A stretch of DNA of 64,000 nt from Bradyrhizobium sp. 138 (GTDB lineage: Bacteria; Pseudomonadota; Alphaproteobacteria; Rhizobiales; Xanthobacteraceae): contig NZ_JADPKT010000002.1 of the NCBI RefSeq assembly GCF_023074075.1, positions 62,001 through 126,000 of the forward strand, given 5' to 3'. The notes under the pieces were generated by a model. The model did not search any database. It was not told the DNA's origin and saw only the letters and a program-made list of their open reading frames with translations. Below, piece by piece: positions 56,276 to 64,000 of the stretch. The position numbers were made by a program, and so were the translations under genes. Each line of letters opens with the position of its first letter. Positions within the stretch are counted from its first letter, which is position 1.

Positions 56276-56372
56276 TAAGCGTCCAACTCCCGCTCATGCG
56301 GCCGCAGAACGCCGCGGCATCCGATATGCATCGATCATGCCGGCTCCGCAGCTGCGTCATTGCAGCAGATCG

Positions 56373-56397
56373 ATAACTGTACTTTTAGTACAGTTAT
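56373..56397. promoter_or_regulatory. Perfect 25-bp palindrome upstream of MetX-like/desaturase operon
   Basis: ATAACTGTACT and AGTACAGTTAT are perfect 11-bp arms around TTT. No T-run follows on the strand read by the upstream MBL gene, so an operator is more likely than a terminator. The TACT-N3-AGTA core resembles sites of HxlR/YodB-type regulators; no such gene is in the window. Confidence 0.6.
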
Positions 56398-56422
56398 TTT
56401 GGCACAGCAAGGTAAATCCGGC

Positions 56423-57226
56423 TCAAGCGATGGCGGCGATATAGCGCTCGACCGACGCCGCGAAGGCCGCCTTGGCACCTGTAGCGATGTTGCGTCCCCA
56501 CCACGCGCCATAGATGCGATCGAAGGCGAGCGGCTCTATGGCGGCCGCGATCCGCCGCACCGCTGTGGCATTGAGCGGCATATAGTTGGGGTAGGAGTAC
56601 ATGAAGCTGACGAAGCGGCGGTCCATCGTCACCTGGGCGATGTCGCCGGTGAGTAGCGCGCCCCTGCCGTCCGCACCGCGCGCAGCGTGCAGCATGGTGG
56701 CGCCGGCGAAATGACCGCCGGTGCGCAGCAGCAGCACATCGTCGGAGATGCGGTGGCTTTCACCGGTCCAGTGCACGATCGAGGGATGCGGCCGCGTGAC
56801 GAAAGCGCGATCCTCGGCATGCAGATAGACCGGCACGCGGCCGAAGGTCTCGCTCCAGTCGGCGACCGCGCCGTAGTAGTGCGGATGCGAGATCGCGATC
56901 GCCTTCAGTCCGCCGAGCGCTGCAACGTATTGGATGGCTTCATCGGTTGCCAGCGGAACGCAATCCCACATCACGCAGCCGTCGCCTTGGGGCACCAGCA
57001 GGGCGCGCTGCCCGATGGCGAAGCTCGGCTCCAGGCTGATGCCGGTGAAGCCAAGATCGTCGCGTCCGACTAGCCGGTGCCCCTGTGCAAGCTCCTCGCG
57101 GGTGATAAAGCTTTGCCCCTTCCAGTTCACGAACTGCCGCTCGTCCTCGCAAATCGGGCAGGAGGCGGGCGGATTTGCACCGTTCGGGAATTGCGCTCCG
57201 CAGGTTTCGCAGGTCCAGAGAGGCAT
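56423..57226 (-). CDS. Metallo-beta-lactamase-fold protein with N-terminal zinc ribbon
   Basis: The 267-residue protein starts with a rubredoxin/zinc-ribbon knuckle: C6-x-x-C9 and C23-x-x-C26 (TCETCGAQF, SCPICED). The rest is MBL-like, with ISHPHYYGAVADWSE where HxHxDH is expected, GGHFAGATMLHAA and LTGDIAQ. The first metal motif keeps only HxH, so a mono-metal or altered site is likely. GST-like, glyoxalase-like or redox roles cannot be told apart. It is divergent from an MFS gene (163 nt). Confidence 0.8.
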   Translation of the reverse strand: MPLWTCETCGAQFPNGANPPASCPICEDERQFVNWKGQSFITREELAQGHRLVGRDDLGFTGISLEPSFAIGQRALLVPQGDGCVMWDCVPLATDEAIQYVAALGGLKAIAISHPHYYGAVADWSETFGRVPVYLHAEDRAFVTRPHPSIVHWTGESHRISDDVLLLRTGGHFAGATMLHAARGADGRGALLTGDIAQVTMDRRFVSFMYSYPNYMPLNATAVRRIAAAIEPLAFDRIYGAWWGRNIATGAKAAFAASVERYIAAIA

Positions 57227-57389
57227 GGCTCGATCTCCGTAGGGTCGCAGGATGACATCGTGAACAAGCCCTCAGCAAGGTCGATGAGCGGGAGGAATCG
57301 CCGGAACCAACGCGGCGAGCACCCGTTACGTTCAGGTCCACGCCAGAAGCGATTGGCTGAACTGTCACGAGGAGCGTGTTTAGGTATCG

Positions 57390-58586
57390 ATGACGTCCCC
57401 CTCCTCGTCCCGTATCTGGCCTCTGTTCGCACTCAATTTCTTCATGGCCGACATGCAGTCGGGAATCGGACCGTTCGTCGGTGTGTTCCTCCAGGAGCGC
57501 GGCTGGGCGACCGGGCTGATCGGCACGGCTCTGACGATCGGCAATGTCGCGGGCATGCTGATCACGACGCCGATCGGCGGCTTCATCGATACCAGCCGCA
57601 ACAAGCGGATGTGGGTCGTCATTCCCGGCATCTGCGTCGTTCTCGCCTCCGCCATCATCCTGATCTCGCAGGACTTCTGGGCGGTGACGTTCTCGCAAGT
57701 CGCGCAATCGCTGGCGAGCGCCGCGATCGTGCCGGCGGTGACAGGCATCACGCTCGGCATCGCCAAGCAGAAGGGCTTCAACGCACTCAACGGCCGCAAC
57801 CAGGCGTACAACCACGCGGGCAACATGGTCGGCGCCGCGCTGTCGGGCTATCTCGGCTACAAATACGGCTATGTCGCCGTGTTCATGCTGGCGGCCGTTT
57901 TCGGTGCCATCGCGATCGCGTGCGTGCTGATGATCCCGGCCAAGGCAATCGATGACCGGGCCGCGCGCGGCAGCAAGGAGGATGACTCCAAGGCTCCGCC
58001 GGATGCGATGACGATGCTGCTCAAGCACAAGCCGCTGCTCGTGCTGGCGCTCGCGCTCGCGCTGTTCCACCTCGGCAATGCCGCAATCGTTCCGCTCTAC
58101 GGGCTTGCAGCGGTCGCCGAGGAACAGGCAAACGGCCCGAGCTTCGTCGCGACCACCGTGGTGATTGCACAAGGCGTGATGATCGTGACCTCGCTGATCG
58201 CGATGAAGGCCGCGAGCAAGCGCAATTACTGGCCGGTGATCCTGGTCTCCTTCATGTTCCTGCCCATCCGCGGCGTGCTGGCCTTCTTCGTCACGGGATG
58301 GTGGGGCGTCGTGCCGATGCAGGTGCTGGACGGCATCGGCACGGGTCTGCAGACCGTTGCCGTTCCCGGCATGGTGGCGCGCGCGCTCAACGGCACCGGC
58401 CGCGTCAATCTCGGCCAGGGCGCCGTGATCACGGTGCAGGGTGTCGGCGCCAGCCTCAGTGCCGCGCTCGGCGGCTGGATCACGCAATGGATCGGCTACG
58501 GTCCGACCTTCCTGCTGCTCGGCGGCTTCGGGCTCGCATCGATGGCACTGTGGTTCGCGTTCGGGGCGACGGTGAAGAAGTATTGA
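57390..58586 (+). CDS. MFS transporter
   Basis: The 398-residue protein has about 12 hydrophobic helices in two halves with a charged central loop (DDRAARGSKEDDSKAPPD, about residues 188-205). LFALNFFMADMQSGIGPFVGVFLQERGW is the first helix region. GKMxxG-like motif A is represented by GGFIDTSRNKRM. It is a drug- or metabolite-type major facilitator; direction and substrate cannot be inferred. It stands divergent from the MBL-fold gene and 197 nt upstream of an AraC regulator. Confidence 0.87.
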   Translation: MTSPSSSRIWPLFALNFFMADMQSGIGPFVGVFLQERGWATGLIGTALTIGNVAGMLITTPIGGFIDTSRNKRMWVVIPGICVVLASAIILISQDFWAVTFSQVAQSLASAAIVPAVTGITLGIAKQKGFNALNGRNQAYNHAGNMVGAALSGYLGYKYGYVAVFMLAAVFGAIAIACVLMIPAKAIDDRAARGSKEDDSKAPPDAMTMLLKHKPLLVLALALALFHLGNAAIVPLYGLAAVAEEQANGPSFVATTVVIAQGVMIVTSLIAMKAASKRNYWPVILVSFMFLPIRGVLAFFVTGWWGVVPMQVLDGIGTGLQTVAVPGMVARALNGTGRVNLGQGAVITVQGVGASLSAALGGWITQWIGYGPTFLLLGGFGLASMALWFAFGATVKKY

Positions 58587-58783
58587 GCTTCGCCACCCGC
58601 GCGAACACCCCAGCTGGAATTGCTTGTGCGATCCCGGCGCACCGAACTGCGGCACCTGGTCGCGGTCTCCGCGCGTCATCGCGAGTGGCTTATCACGCAA
58701 TCCCGCGCTTTTGCCGTTGCGATGCACCGGTCTGACGGTACAACCTGCCGGCAGATCGCCGACAAACCTGCGCTTTTCGATCG

Positions 58784-59734
58784 ATGACACAGCCACAACT
58801 CTCATTCAACGGCGATCCGACGGGGCCAGCCTATGAGGGGTGGCGCGAGCAGTTCTGCCGGCAGGTGATGGGGACCGATTTCGTTCCGATCGGAGACGGC
58901 CCTGTGCACCGGACAATCACGCCGGCTATCATTCCGCGCCTGAGGCTGTCCGCCTCCTACGGTACGCCGATGAGCTTCGTGTCCATGGGCACCAACGACG
59001 AATTGGTTGTCGCCATGTCACCGAATTCGGCTCTGAGCGGAACCATGGGCAGGCGCGCACTGAACATCGCGGCCGGCGACCTCACGATCGGAGATCCGTC
59101 GATCAGGGGGGCCAGAGTCACTCAGCTGGCCCACGGCAACTTCCAGACCGCACTGCTGCCCCGCAAGGCGCTGCTACGCGCGTGCCCGAATGCCGAGGAC
59201 CTGATCGCGCAGCCGATTCCCGGCGCCAGGCCGATCACATCGATGTTCCTGCGATATTACGACCTGGCCCATACGCATTCGGACAAGCTCGCCCCGGCGG
59301 AGCTCGACGCGGTCTCGCAGCACCTGTTCGACCTCGCCGTGCTGATGATCGGAGCCCGCAGCGATGTCGCCGAGGAAGCTCGGACGCGCGGCCTTGCCGC
59401 GGCGCGTCTCGAGACTCTCAAATCCGACATCCTGGCACAGCTGGACAGCCCCGCACTGTCGCTCACCGTCCTGTCAGCCGCGCACCGGATCAGCCCACGC
59501 ACGATCCAGCTGCTGTTCGAGCAGGCCGGCATCACCTATAGCAGCTTCGTGCTGGAGCAGCGCTTGCTGCGCGCCGATCGGCTGCTTCGAAATCCTGCCA
59601 TGCGCACCCGCAAGATCATCGAGATCGCGCATCTCGCGGGTTTCCACGACGTCTCCTACTTCCATCGCGCGTTTCGCCGCCGCTTCGGACAGACGCCCGA
59701 CGACGTCAGGAAGCTGGCCGGCAACGCCTTCTAG
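58784..59734 (+). CDS. AraC-family transcriptional regulator
   Basis: The 316-residue protein ends with an AraC double HTH (about residues 212-312: LTVLSAAHRISPRTIQLLFEQAGITYSSFVLEQRLLRADRLLRNPAMRTRKIIEIAHLAGFHDVSYFHRAFRRRFGQTPDDVR). The N-terminal 200 residues resemble AraC_binding_2/DUF-type ligand domains (VVAMSPNSALSGTMGRRALNIAAGDLTIGDPS). It lies downstream of the MFS gene on the same strand and may regulate it. Confidence 0.9.
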   Translation: MTQPQLSFNGDPTGPAYEGWREQFCRQVMGTDFVPIGDGPVHRTITPAIIPRLRLSASYGTPMSFVSMGTNDELVVAMSPNSALSGTMGRRALNIAAGDLTIGDPSIRGARVTQLAHGNFQTALLPRKALLRACPNAEDLIAQPIPGARPITSMFLRYYDLAHTHSDKLAPAELDAVSQHLFDLAVLMIGARSDVAEEARTRGLAAARLETLKSDILAQLDSPALSLTVLSAAHRISPRTIQLLFEQAGITYSSFVLEQRLLRADRLLRNPAMRTRKIIEIAHLAGFHDVSYFHRAFRRRFGQTPDDVRKLAGNAF

Positions 59735-59773
59735 CGAAACTCGACCACGACGCTGCCGAACGCCGCCCCGGTT

Positions 59774-61387
59774 CTATGCCCCAAAATTCTTCTGGATCGC
59801 CTTGTCCAGCGTCTCGCCGCCAACGAAGCGCTGGCGCAGCTCGCGCTTGAGCAGCTTGCCGCTCGGATTCTTCGGCAAAGCGTCGACAAAAATGACGCGC
59901 TTGGGCACCTTGAAATGCGCCATCTGGCCGGAGCAGTGCTCGATGACGGCGTCCTCGTCCAGCTTTTCACCGCTCTTGACAACGACGATGGCGGTGACCG
60001 CCTCGATCCAGCGCGGGTCAGGCAGGCCGACGACGGCGACCTCGGAGACGGCGGGAATGCGATAGACCATCTCCTCGACCTCGCGGCTCGCGACATTCTC
60101 GCCGCCGGTCTTGATCATGTCCTTGACGCGATCGACCACGGTGATGTGGCCGTCCTCGTCGACCGTGGCGAGATCGCCGGAGTGAAACCAGCCGCCGGAA
60201 AATGCGGCTGCGGTCTTCACGGGATCGTTGTAATAGCCGGACAGCAGATGCGGCGAGCGGTGCACGATCTCGCCGACCTCCCCCACCTTCACGTCCTCCA
60301 TCGAATTGTTGACCACGCGCGTCTCGACATTGAGCACGGGCTTGCCCGCCGCGCCCGCTTTGCGCAGCTGATCCTCCGGCCTCAGCACGGTCGCGAGCGG
60401 CGCGATCTCGGTCTGGCCGTAGAAATTCCAGAACTTGACGTTGGGCAGGCGGCGCTGGAGTTCGAGCAGCACCTCGACTGGCATGATCGAGGCGCCGTAA
60501 TAGCCCTTCTGCAGGGTCGACAGATCGGTCTTGTCGAAGTTCGGCGAGCGCAGCATCGCAATCCAGATCGTCGGCGGCGCGAAGAAGGACGTGATCTTGT
60601 GCGCCTGGATCAGCGCCAGGATGTTGTCGGCCGTCGGCTTGCCCGTGATGACGCCGGAGGCGCCGAGATAGACTTGCGGCCCCAGGAAGACGTCGAGCTG
60701 GGCGCAGTGATAAAGCGGCAGCGCGTGCAGGAACTTGTCGTCCACGCTCATGCCGCCGTCGATGATGCAGCTGACATACTGCCACATCACGGCTTCATGG
60801 GTCAGCATCGCGCCCTTGGGCAGCGATTCCGTGCCTGAGGTGTAGACGATCTGGGCGAGATCGCGGCTGTCGACCGACGCTTCCAGGAACGAGCCGTCCG
60901 CATCAAGCAGATCGTCGAAGGTGGTGAGGCCCGCAGGCGCGGACGCAGGGTCCTCGCCCGGCAGCCAGATCATCTTCTCGACCGCGCAATCCCTGGCGCT
61001 GGCTGCGCGCGCGGGCTCGACGAAGTCAGGTCCGGTCGCGAGCAATTTTGCCCCGGAGCTCTTCAGGATGAAATTGATCTCGTCCGGATTGAGCATGAAG
61101 TTGATCGGCACCAGCACCGCTCCAATCCGCGCCACCGCAAAACGCAGCGCGGCGAAGGCGTGCGAATTGCGCGAGAGCACCGCGATGCGATCCTCTTTCT
61201 TGACGCCAAGGCCGAGCAGGCCGCGGCCGAGCCGGTTGCAGATCGCGTCCATCTCTGCGAAGGTCCAGCTCACCTCGCCGCAGCTCACTGCAAGCTTGTT
61301 CGGCTCCCGGCCCGCGGAACGGCGCAGGAGATCGCCGATGGAATGCTCGCGGGCTTTCGCGATGGTGGCTGCCGCGTCGACGGTCAT
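59774..61387 (-). CDS. Acyl-CoA synthetase (AMP-binding), FadD-like
   Basis: The 537-residue adenylate-forming enzyme has IVYTSGTESLPKGAMLTHEAV as its P-loop (TES in place of the common TTG), NFYGQTEIAPLATVLRPED, and HSGDLATVDEDGHITVVDRVKDMIKTGGENVASREVEE as hinge region, ending with LPKNPSGKLLKRELRQRF (catalytic Lys). It would activate a fatty or aromatic carboxylic acid to the CoA ester. No oxidation genes adjoin. A CGTTT-N4-AAACG repeat lies 78 nt upstream. Confidence 0.87.
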   Translation of the reverse strand: MTVDAAATIAKAREHSIGDLLRRSAGREPNKLAVSCGEVSWTFAEMDAICNRLGRGLLGLGVKKEDRIAVLSRNSHAFAALRFAVARIGAVLVPINFMLNPDEINFILKSSGAKLLATGPDFVEPARAASARDCAVEKMIWLPGEDPASAPAGLTTFDDLLDADGSFLEASVDSRDLAQIVYTSGTESLPKGAMLTHEAVMWQYVSCIIDGGMSVDDKFLHALPLYHCAQLDVFLGPQVYLGASGVITGKPTADNILALIQAHKITSFFAPPTIWIAMLRSPNFDKTDLSTLQKGYYGASIMPVEVLLELQRRLPNVKFWNFYGQTEIAPLATVLRPEDQLRKAGAAGKPVLNVETRVVNNSMEDVKVGEVGEIVHRSPHLLSGYYNDPVKTAAAFSGGWFHSGDLATVDEDGHITVVDRVKDMIKTGGENVASREVEEMVYRIPAVSEVAVVGLPDPRWIEAVTAIVVVKSGEKLDEDAVIEHCSGQMAHFKVPKRVIFVDALPKNPSGKLLKRELRQRFVGGETLDKAIQKNFGA

Positions 61388-61464
61388 GTCTTCTCCCTGA
61401 TCCTCTACCCTGCGTGAATGACGGCCAGAGCATTCGCCAGCATGCCGTATTCAAACGTATTTTG

Positions 61465-61478
61465 CGTTTGCGTAAACG
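61465..61478. promoter_or_regulatory. Operator-like CGTTT-N4-AAACG upstream of acyl-CoA synthetase
   Basis: CGTTTGCGTAAACG lies 78 nt upstream of the gene start, inside a run of CGTA/ACGT words (ACGTATTTTGCG to GTAAACGTA). It resembles LiuR/PsrA-type acid-catabolism operators as I recall them; low certainty. Confidence 0.35.
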
Positions 61479-61663
61479 TAGTCGGCGCGATTGGCTGCGT
61501 CAAATCAATCGACCTGCGCGGTAAAATGAGGATTGCCGGAATGAGGCACCGTGCCGATAACATTCTTCATACCGGAATAGTACGGAATTTCAAATTCGGA
61601 ACATGATAACTCAACGGCGTTAGGTATGAGCTGCGCGTGCGCACGACACACGCGCGCGTCGCT

Positions 61664-61691
61664 TGTTTTCATACCAATGTTTTCATACCAA
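61664..61691. repeat. Tandem 14-bp duplication
   Basis: TGTTTTCATACCAA occurs twice head to tail (61664-61677 and 61678-61691), directly before the TadG-like pseudogene start. It has the form of a replication-slippage duplication. Confidence 0.8.
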
Positions 61692-61692
61692 T

Positions 61693-62386
61693 ATGAGTTT
61701 TGCCCGTTGCGTTTCAGCATTCTCCGCGCCTTCGGCCGCGACAATCGTGCCAACATCGCCGTGCTCTTTGCGCTGGCGCTCGTCCCGATTCTCGGATTCA
61801 TCGGCGCAGCGATCGACTACACCATCGCCAACAAGCAGCGCACCAAGCTGCAGCAGGCCTTGGACCTGGCGCTGCTGGCGGGCGCGGCTGCCGGGAAGCA
61901 ATCGCTCGACTCCGGAGCAAGCCAGAGCACAGCGATCAGCGTCGCCAACACCGCGGCTAGCACCTGTTCACCGGCAATACCACCGGCATCATTGCCCAGC
62001 TGGTCACGAACTTCACCGTGAACGGACTGAAGCTGTCGGGAACGGGCAATGCCAGCACGACAATTGCCACGAACTTTCTCAAGGTGATCGGCCACCCGAA
62101 CCTGCAGGTGTCGGTGGTTTCGAACAGCTCGTCGACGACGCGGCCCTACCAGAACGTATATCTGCTGGTCGACATCTCCTCGTCGATGCTGTTGCCTTCC
62201 GCGCAAGCCGGCATCACGCAGATGGTCAACGGCACCGGCTGCGCGCTTGCCTGCCATGATCAGACCAACGGCACCGATTCCTACGCCTGGGCCCTGAACA
62301 AGGGTATCAGCTTCGCTACTGACGAACTAGGCGGCTGCCGCGCACGGCCTTTGCCCAATATCGAAAAACAACCCCATGCACAGTAG
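61693..62386 (+). pseudogene. TadG-like pilus-assembly protein remnant
   Basis: One frame encodes RAFGRDNRANIAVLFALALVPILGFIGAAIDYTIANKQRTKLQQALD, the TadE/TadG N-terminal membrane helix. At about 61963 the coding frame shifts to LFTGNTTGIIAQLVTNFTVNGLKLSGTGNASTTIATNF and then a von Willebrand A start (VYLLVDISSSM) with CALACHDQTNG. The ATG at 61693 is itself in a third frame (MSFARCVS), so a second shift near 61710 is possible. The ORF ends at 62386 after about 240 residues, short of the 400 or more of intact family members, and the last 18 residues look unrelated. It is truncated and frameshifted. Confidence 0.7.
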
Positions 62387-62469
62387 CCAAGCCCTTGCGA
62401 TATCTGCGAGATCTATCTGAGGCGGGGGGCAGTCCGATCTGCGTCCTCGCGAACCGGGCAGGAGCGGGA

Positions 62470-64000
62470 TCAGGTCAACTCGTCGCCGCGCGCCAGCACC
62501 TCGTTCAGCATCGCCTCGGCCTTGTGCTGCAGCGGCTGCGCGCCGCTTTCGGAGGCGATGGCGATTGTCCCGCGCAAGGACGCGAGGATGGCCGCCTGGT
62601 CGTCTGCGCTGGAGGCGGGCGTCACCATGGCCTCACCGAACAGGGCCTCGGCCTCGAGGCCTGAAAACCCCTGCTGGCGGGCGGTGTTGCGCGCCTCGCG
62701 CAGCATGTTCTGCGCCGCCTGGACGTCGCCGAGGTGGAAGGTCGCGAGCGCAAGGTAGATCGAGCTGCGCAGCACCGCCGAGGTATAGCCGACCGCCTTC
62801 GCCTCCTCGCGCGCCTCGGCCAGCATGCCGCGCGCCCGGTCGAACAGCCCCTGCTCCAGATAGGCGATGCCGAGGTGGCAGGCGAGCACCGGCACGAACA
62901 GCCGGATGCCGTGCTTCTGCGCAAGAACGAAGCCGTCTTCGAGAATGGCAGCAGCGGCCGCCGGATCGTTCTGGCCGAGCTTCAGCCAGCCGCCACTATA
63001 GGCGGCAGCGACGCGGTCGTAGGGGCGGCCCGTCTCCTCGGCGATGGCCGCGGCCTGCTGCTGGAGCTGCTCGGCAGCATCGAGCTCGCCCATGACGGTG
63101 TGGGTGATGCTGTTCATCATGCAGCAAAGCAACAACGCAGATTTCGGGGTCGAGCCGAAAGGAGCACTGGCCTCCGGCCCCGTCAGTTGGGCGCAGGTCC
63201 GCGAGAAGAGCCGATCAGCTTCACGATAGCGCCCGGCAAGAAAATATACCTGGCCAAGACCGTATTGCGCAGCATTGAGCCAACCCGGATTGCCCCACTC
63301 TCGCGCAAGGCGCAACACTTCCTCGCCGACGATGACCGCTTCGACTGGTGTCCCGTAGAAATTCTGTGCAGCTGCCATCACCGTCAGAGCGGCTACTTTC
63401 CGCCCGATGTCGTTGATCGCATCGGCACGACGCTCGGCCTCCTTGCCGAGGTTCAGCCATTCGGCGATCTGGCCGGACGCAATGAATGCCGCACGCGCCT
63501 CGATACGAACGTCCACGGCATTCGCTTCCCTTGCAGGATTGGCCGGTGTCATGTCCAGCGATCTCATCGCGGTCTCGAAATAGTCCGCCGCATCGGTAAA
63601 TGCCGATCGCGCCAGACATCGTCTCGCCGAAGCCCTGCCGTAGACGAACGATTTGTCCCAATCCTTCGCTCGCGTGGCGTGATAGCAGAGCTTGTCGGGA
63701 TCGTCGGCACCGCCTTCGCTGCCCTCCAGGGCTGAAAGAATGCGCGCATGGATGTCTTCACGCACCTTTTCGACCATCGAGTCATAGGTGACCTGCCGGA
63801 CCATCTCATGCCGGAACTCCAGCGAATTTTCCAATTCGCTGTCGATCCTGACGAGCAAATCGGCACGATCGAGCGCTGCGAGGCACCCCTGCAGGGCATC
63901 GTCGGACAGAGCTGCGATCTTCCCCAGCATGGCTTCGTTCGATCTCGGCCCTAAAGTGGCGGCGATCTGCAGCACGGATCGCTCTTGCTTGGACATTCGA
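62470..64000 (-). CDS. C-terminal part of an AAA-ATPase/TPR protein (adenylate cyclase-like), runs off window
   Basis: The visible 510 residues start LQIAATLGPRSNEAMLGK, a winged-helix-like region, then ELENSLEFRHEMVRQVTYDSMVEKVREDIHARILSALE, which ends the ATPase part of large cyclase/ATPase/TPR proteins of Bradyrhizobium. TPR-like helices follow from about residue 120 to the end (AAQYGLGQVYFLAGRYREADRLFSRTC; LACHLGIAYLEQGLFDRARGMLAEAREEA). The ATG at 63996 is probably internal, since the frame remains open to the window edge. The usual upstream partner would be an N-terminal cyclase domain, which is not visible. Confidence 0.7.
   Translation of the reverse strand, partial: RMSKQERSVLQIAATLGPRSNEAMLGKIAALSDDALQGCLAALDRADLLVRIDSELENSLEFRHEMVRQVTYDSMVEKVREDIHARILSALEGSEGGADDPDKLCYHATRAKDWDKSFVYGRASARRCLARSAFTDAADYFETAMRSLDMTPANPAREANAVDVRIEARAAFIASGQIAEWLNLGKEAERRADAINDIGRKVAALTVMAAAQNFYGTPVEAVIVGEEVLRLAREWGNPGWLNAAQYGLGQVYFLAGRYREADRLFSRTCAQLTGPEASAPFGSTPKSALLLCCMMNSITHTVMGELDAAEQLQQQAAAIAEETGRPYDRVAAAYSGGWLKLGQNDPAAAAAILEDGFVLAQKHGIRLFVPVLACHLGIAYLEQGLFDRARGMLAEAREEAKAVGYTSAVLRSSIYLALATFHLGDVQAAQNMLREARNTARQQGFSGLEAEALFGEAMVTPASSADDQAAILASLRGTIAIASESGAQPLQHKAEAMLNEVLARGDELT

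Noticed and set aside
56373..56397. Transcription terminator for the MBL-fold gene
   Set aside because: The stem is AT-containing and no T-run follows on the relevant strand, so an operator is the better reading.
61418..61606. 62-residue ORF in the acyl-CoA synthetase promoter region
   Set aside because: It covers operator-like sequence and shows no family features.

Overview
The window is high-GC alphaproteobacterial chromosome, most likely Bradyrhizobium or a close relative such as Rhodopseudomonas. This is judged from the gene repertoire, gene order and the abundant intergenic hairpin repeats typical of that group. No rRNA, tRNA, CRISPR array, prophage or intact insertion sequence was seen.

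Layout. (1) 1-7485: partial glutathione S-transferase (GST), ArsR regulator, serine/threonine dehydratase-like gene, two unknown small genes, GNAT acetyltransferase, glycerol kinase, and an MBOAT/SGNH acyl-transfer pair whose MBOAT frame is broken. (2) 7466-24693: a dicarboxylate/fatty-acid beta-oxidation cluster (pimF, pimA, pimC, pimD and an SDR). A divergent IclR regulator sits across from it with a perfect 19-bp palindrome between them. Then comes a Liv-type ABC transporter followed by four tandem paralogous periplasmic binding proteins. (3) 24887-44203: a glycerate kinase, then a hydroxycinnamate/aromatic acid uptake and catabolism region. It holds a MarR regulator, a binding-protein-less ABC transporter, pobA, a TRAP transporter, a HicAB module, a crotonase, feruloyl-CoA synthase, SDR, 4-hydroxybenzoyl-CoA thioesterase and an aromatic-type binding protein. 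Three promoter regions here share the 15-bp motif RTTAT-N5-ATAAY. (4) 44460-64000: mixed accessory genes. These include two WYL-regulator/GST divergent pairs (one GST frameshifted), a YkgJ protein, an unusual two-membrane-segment TAXI protein, a cyclic-nucleotide-gated K+ channel, a crotonase without its catalytic acids, a MetX-like hydrolase with a desaturase, a rubredoxin-like/MBL protein, MFS and AraC genes, an acyl-CoA synthetase, a TadG-like pseudogene, and the C-terminal part of an ATPase/TPR protein.

How they work together. The pim genes activate and beta-oxidise medium-chain dicarboxylic or fatty acids, and the neighbouring ABC system with four receptors probably imports them. In the second block, two uptake systems (ABC and TRAP) would bring in lignin-derived phenylpropenoids. 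Feruloyl-CoA synthase, crotonase, SDR and thioesterase would shorten the side chain to 4-hydroxybenzoate, and PobA would convert that to protocatechuate. The gene set closely resembles the cou/tar/pim loci I remember from Rhodopseudomonas palustris; that comparison is from memory. A thiolase is missing from both beta-oxidation sets within the window.

At least six families of palindromic dispersed repeats fill intergenic gaps, including gaps inside the pim operon.
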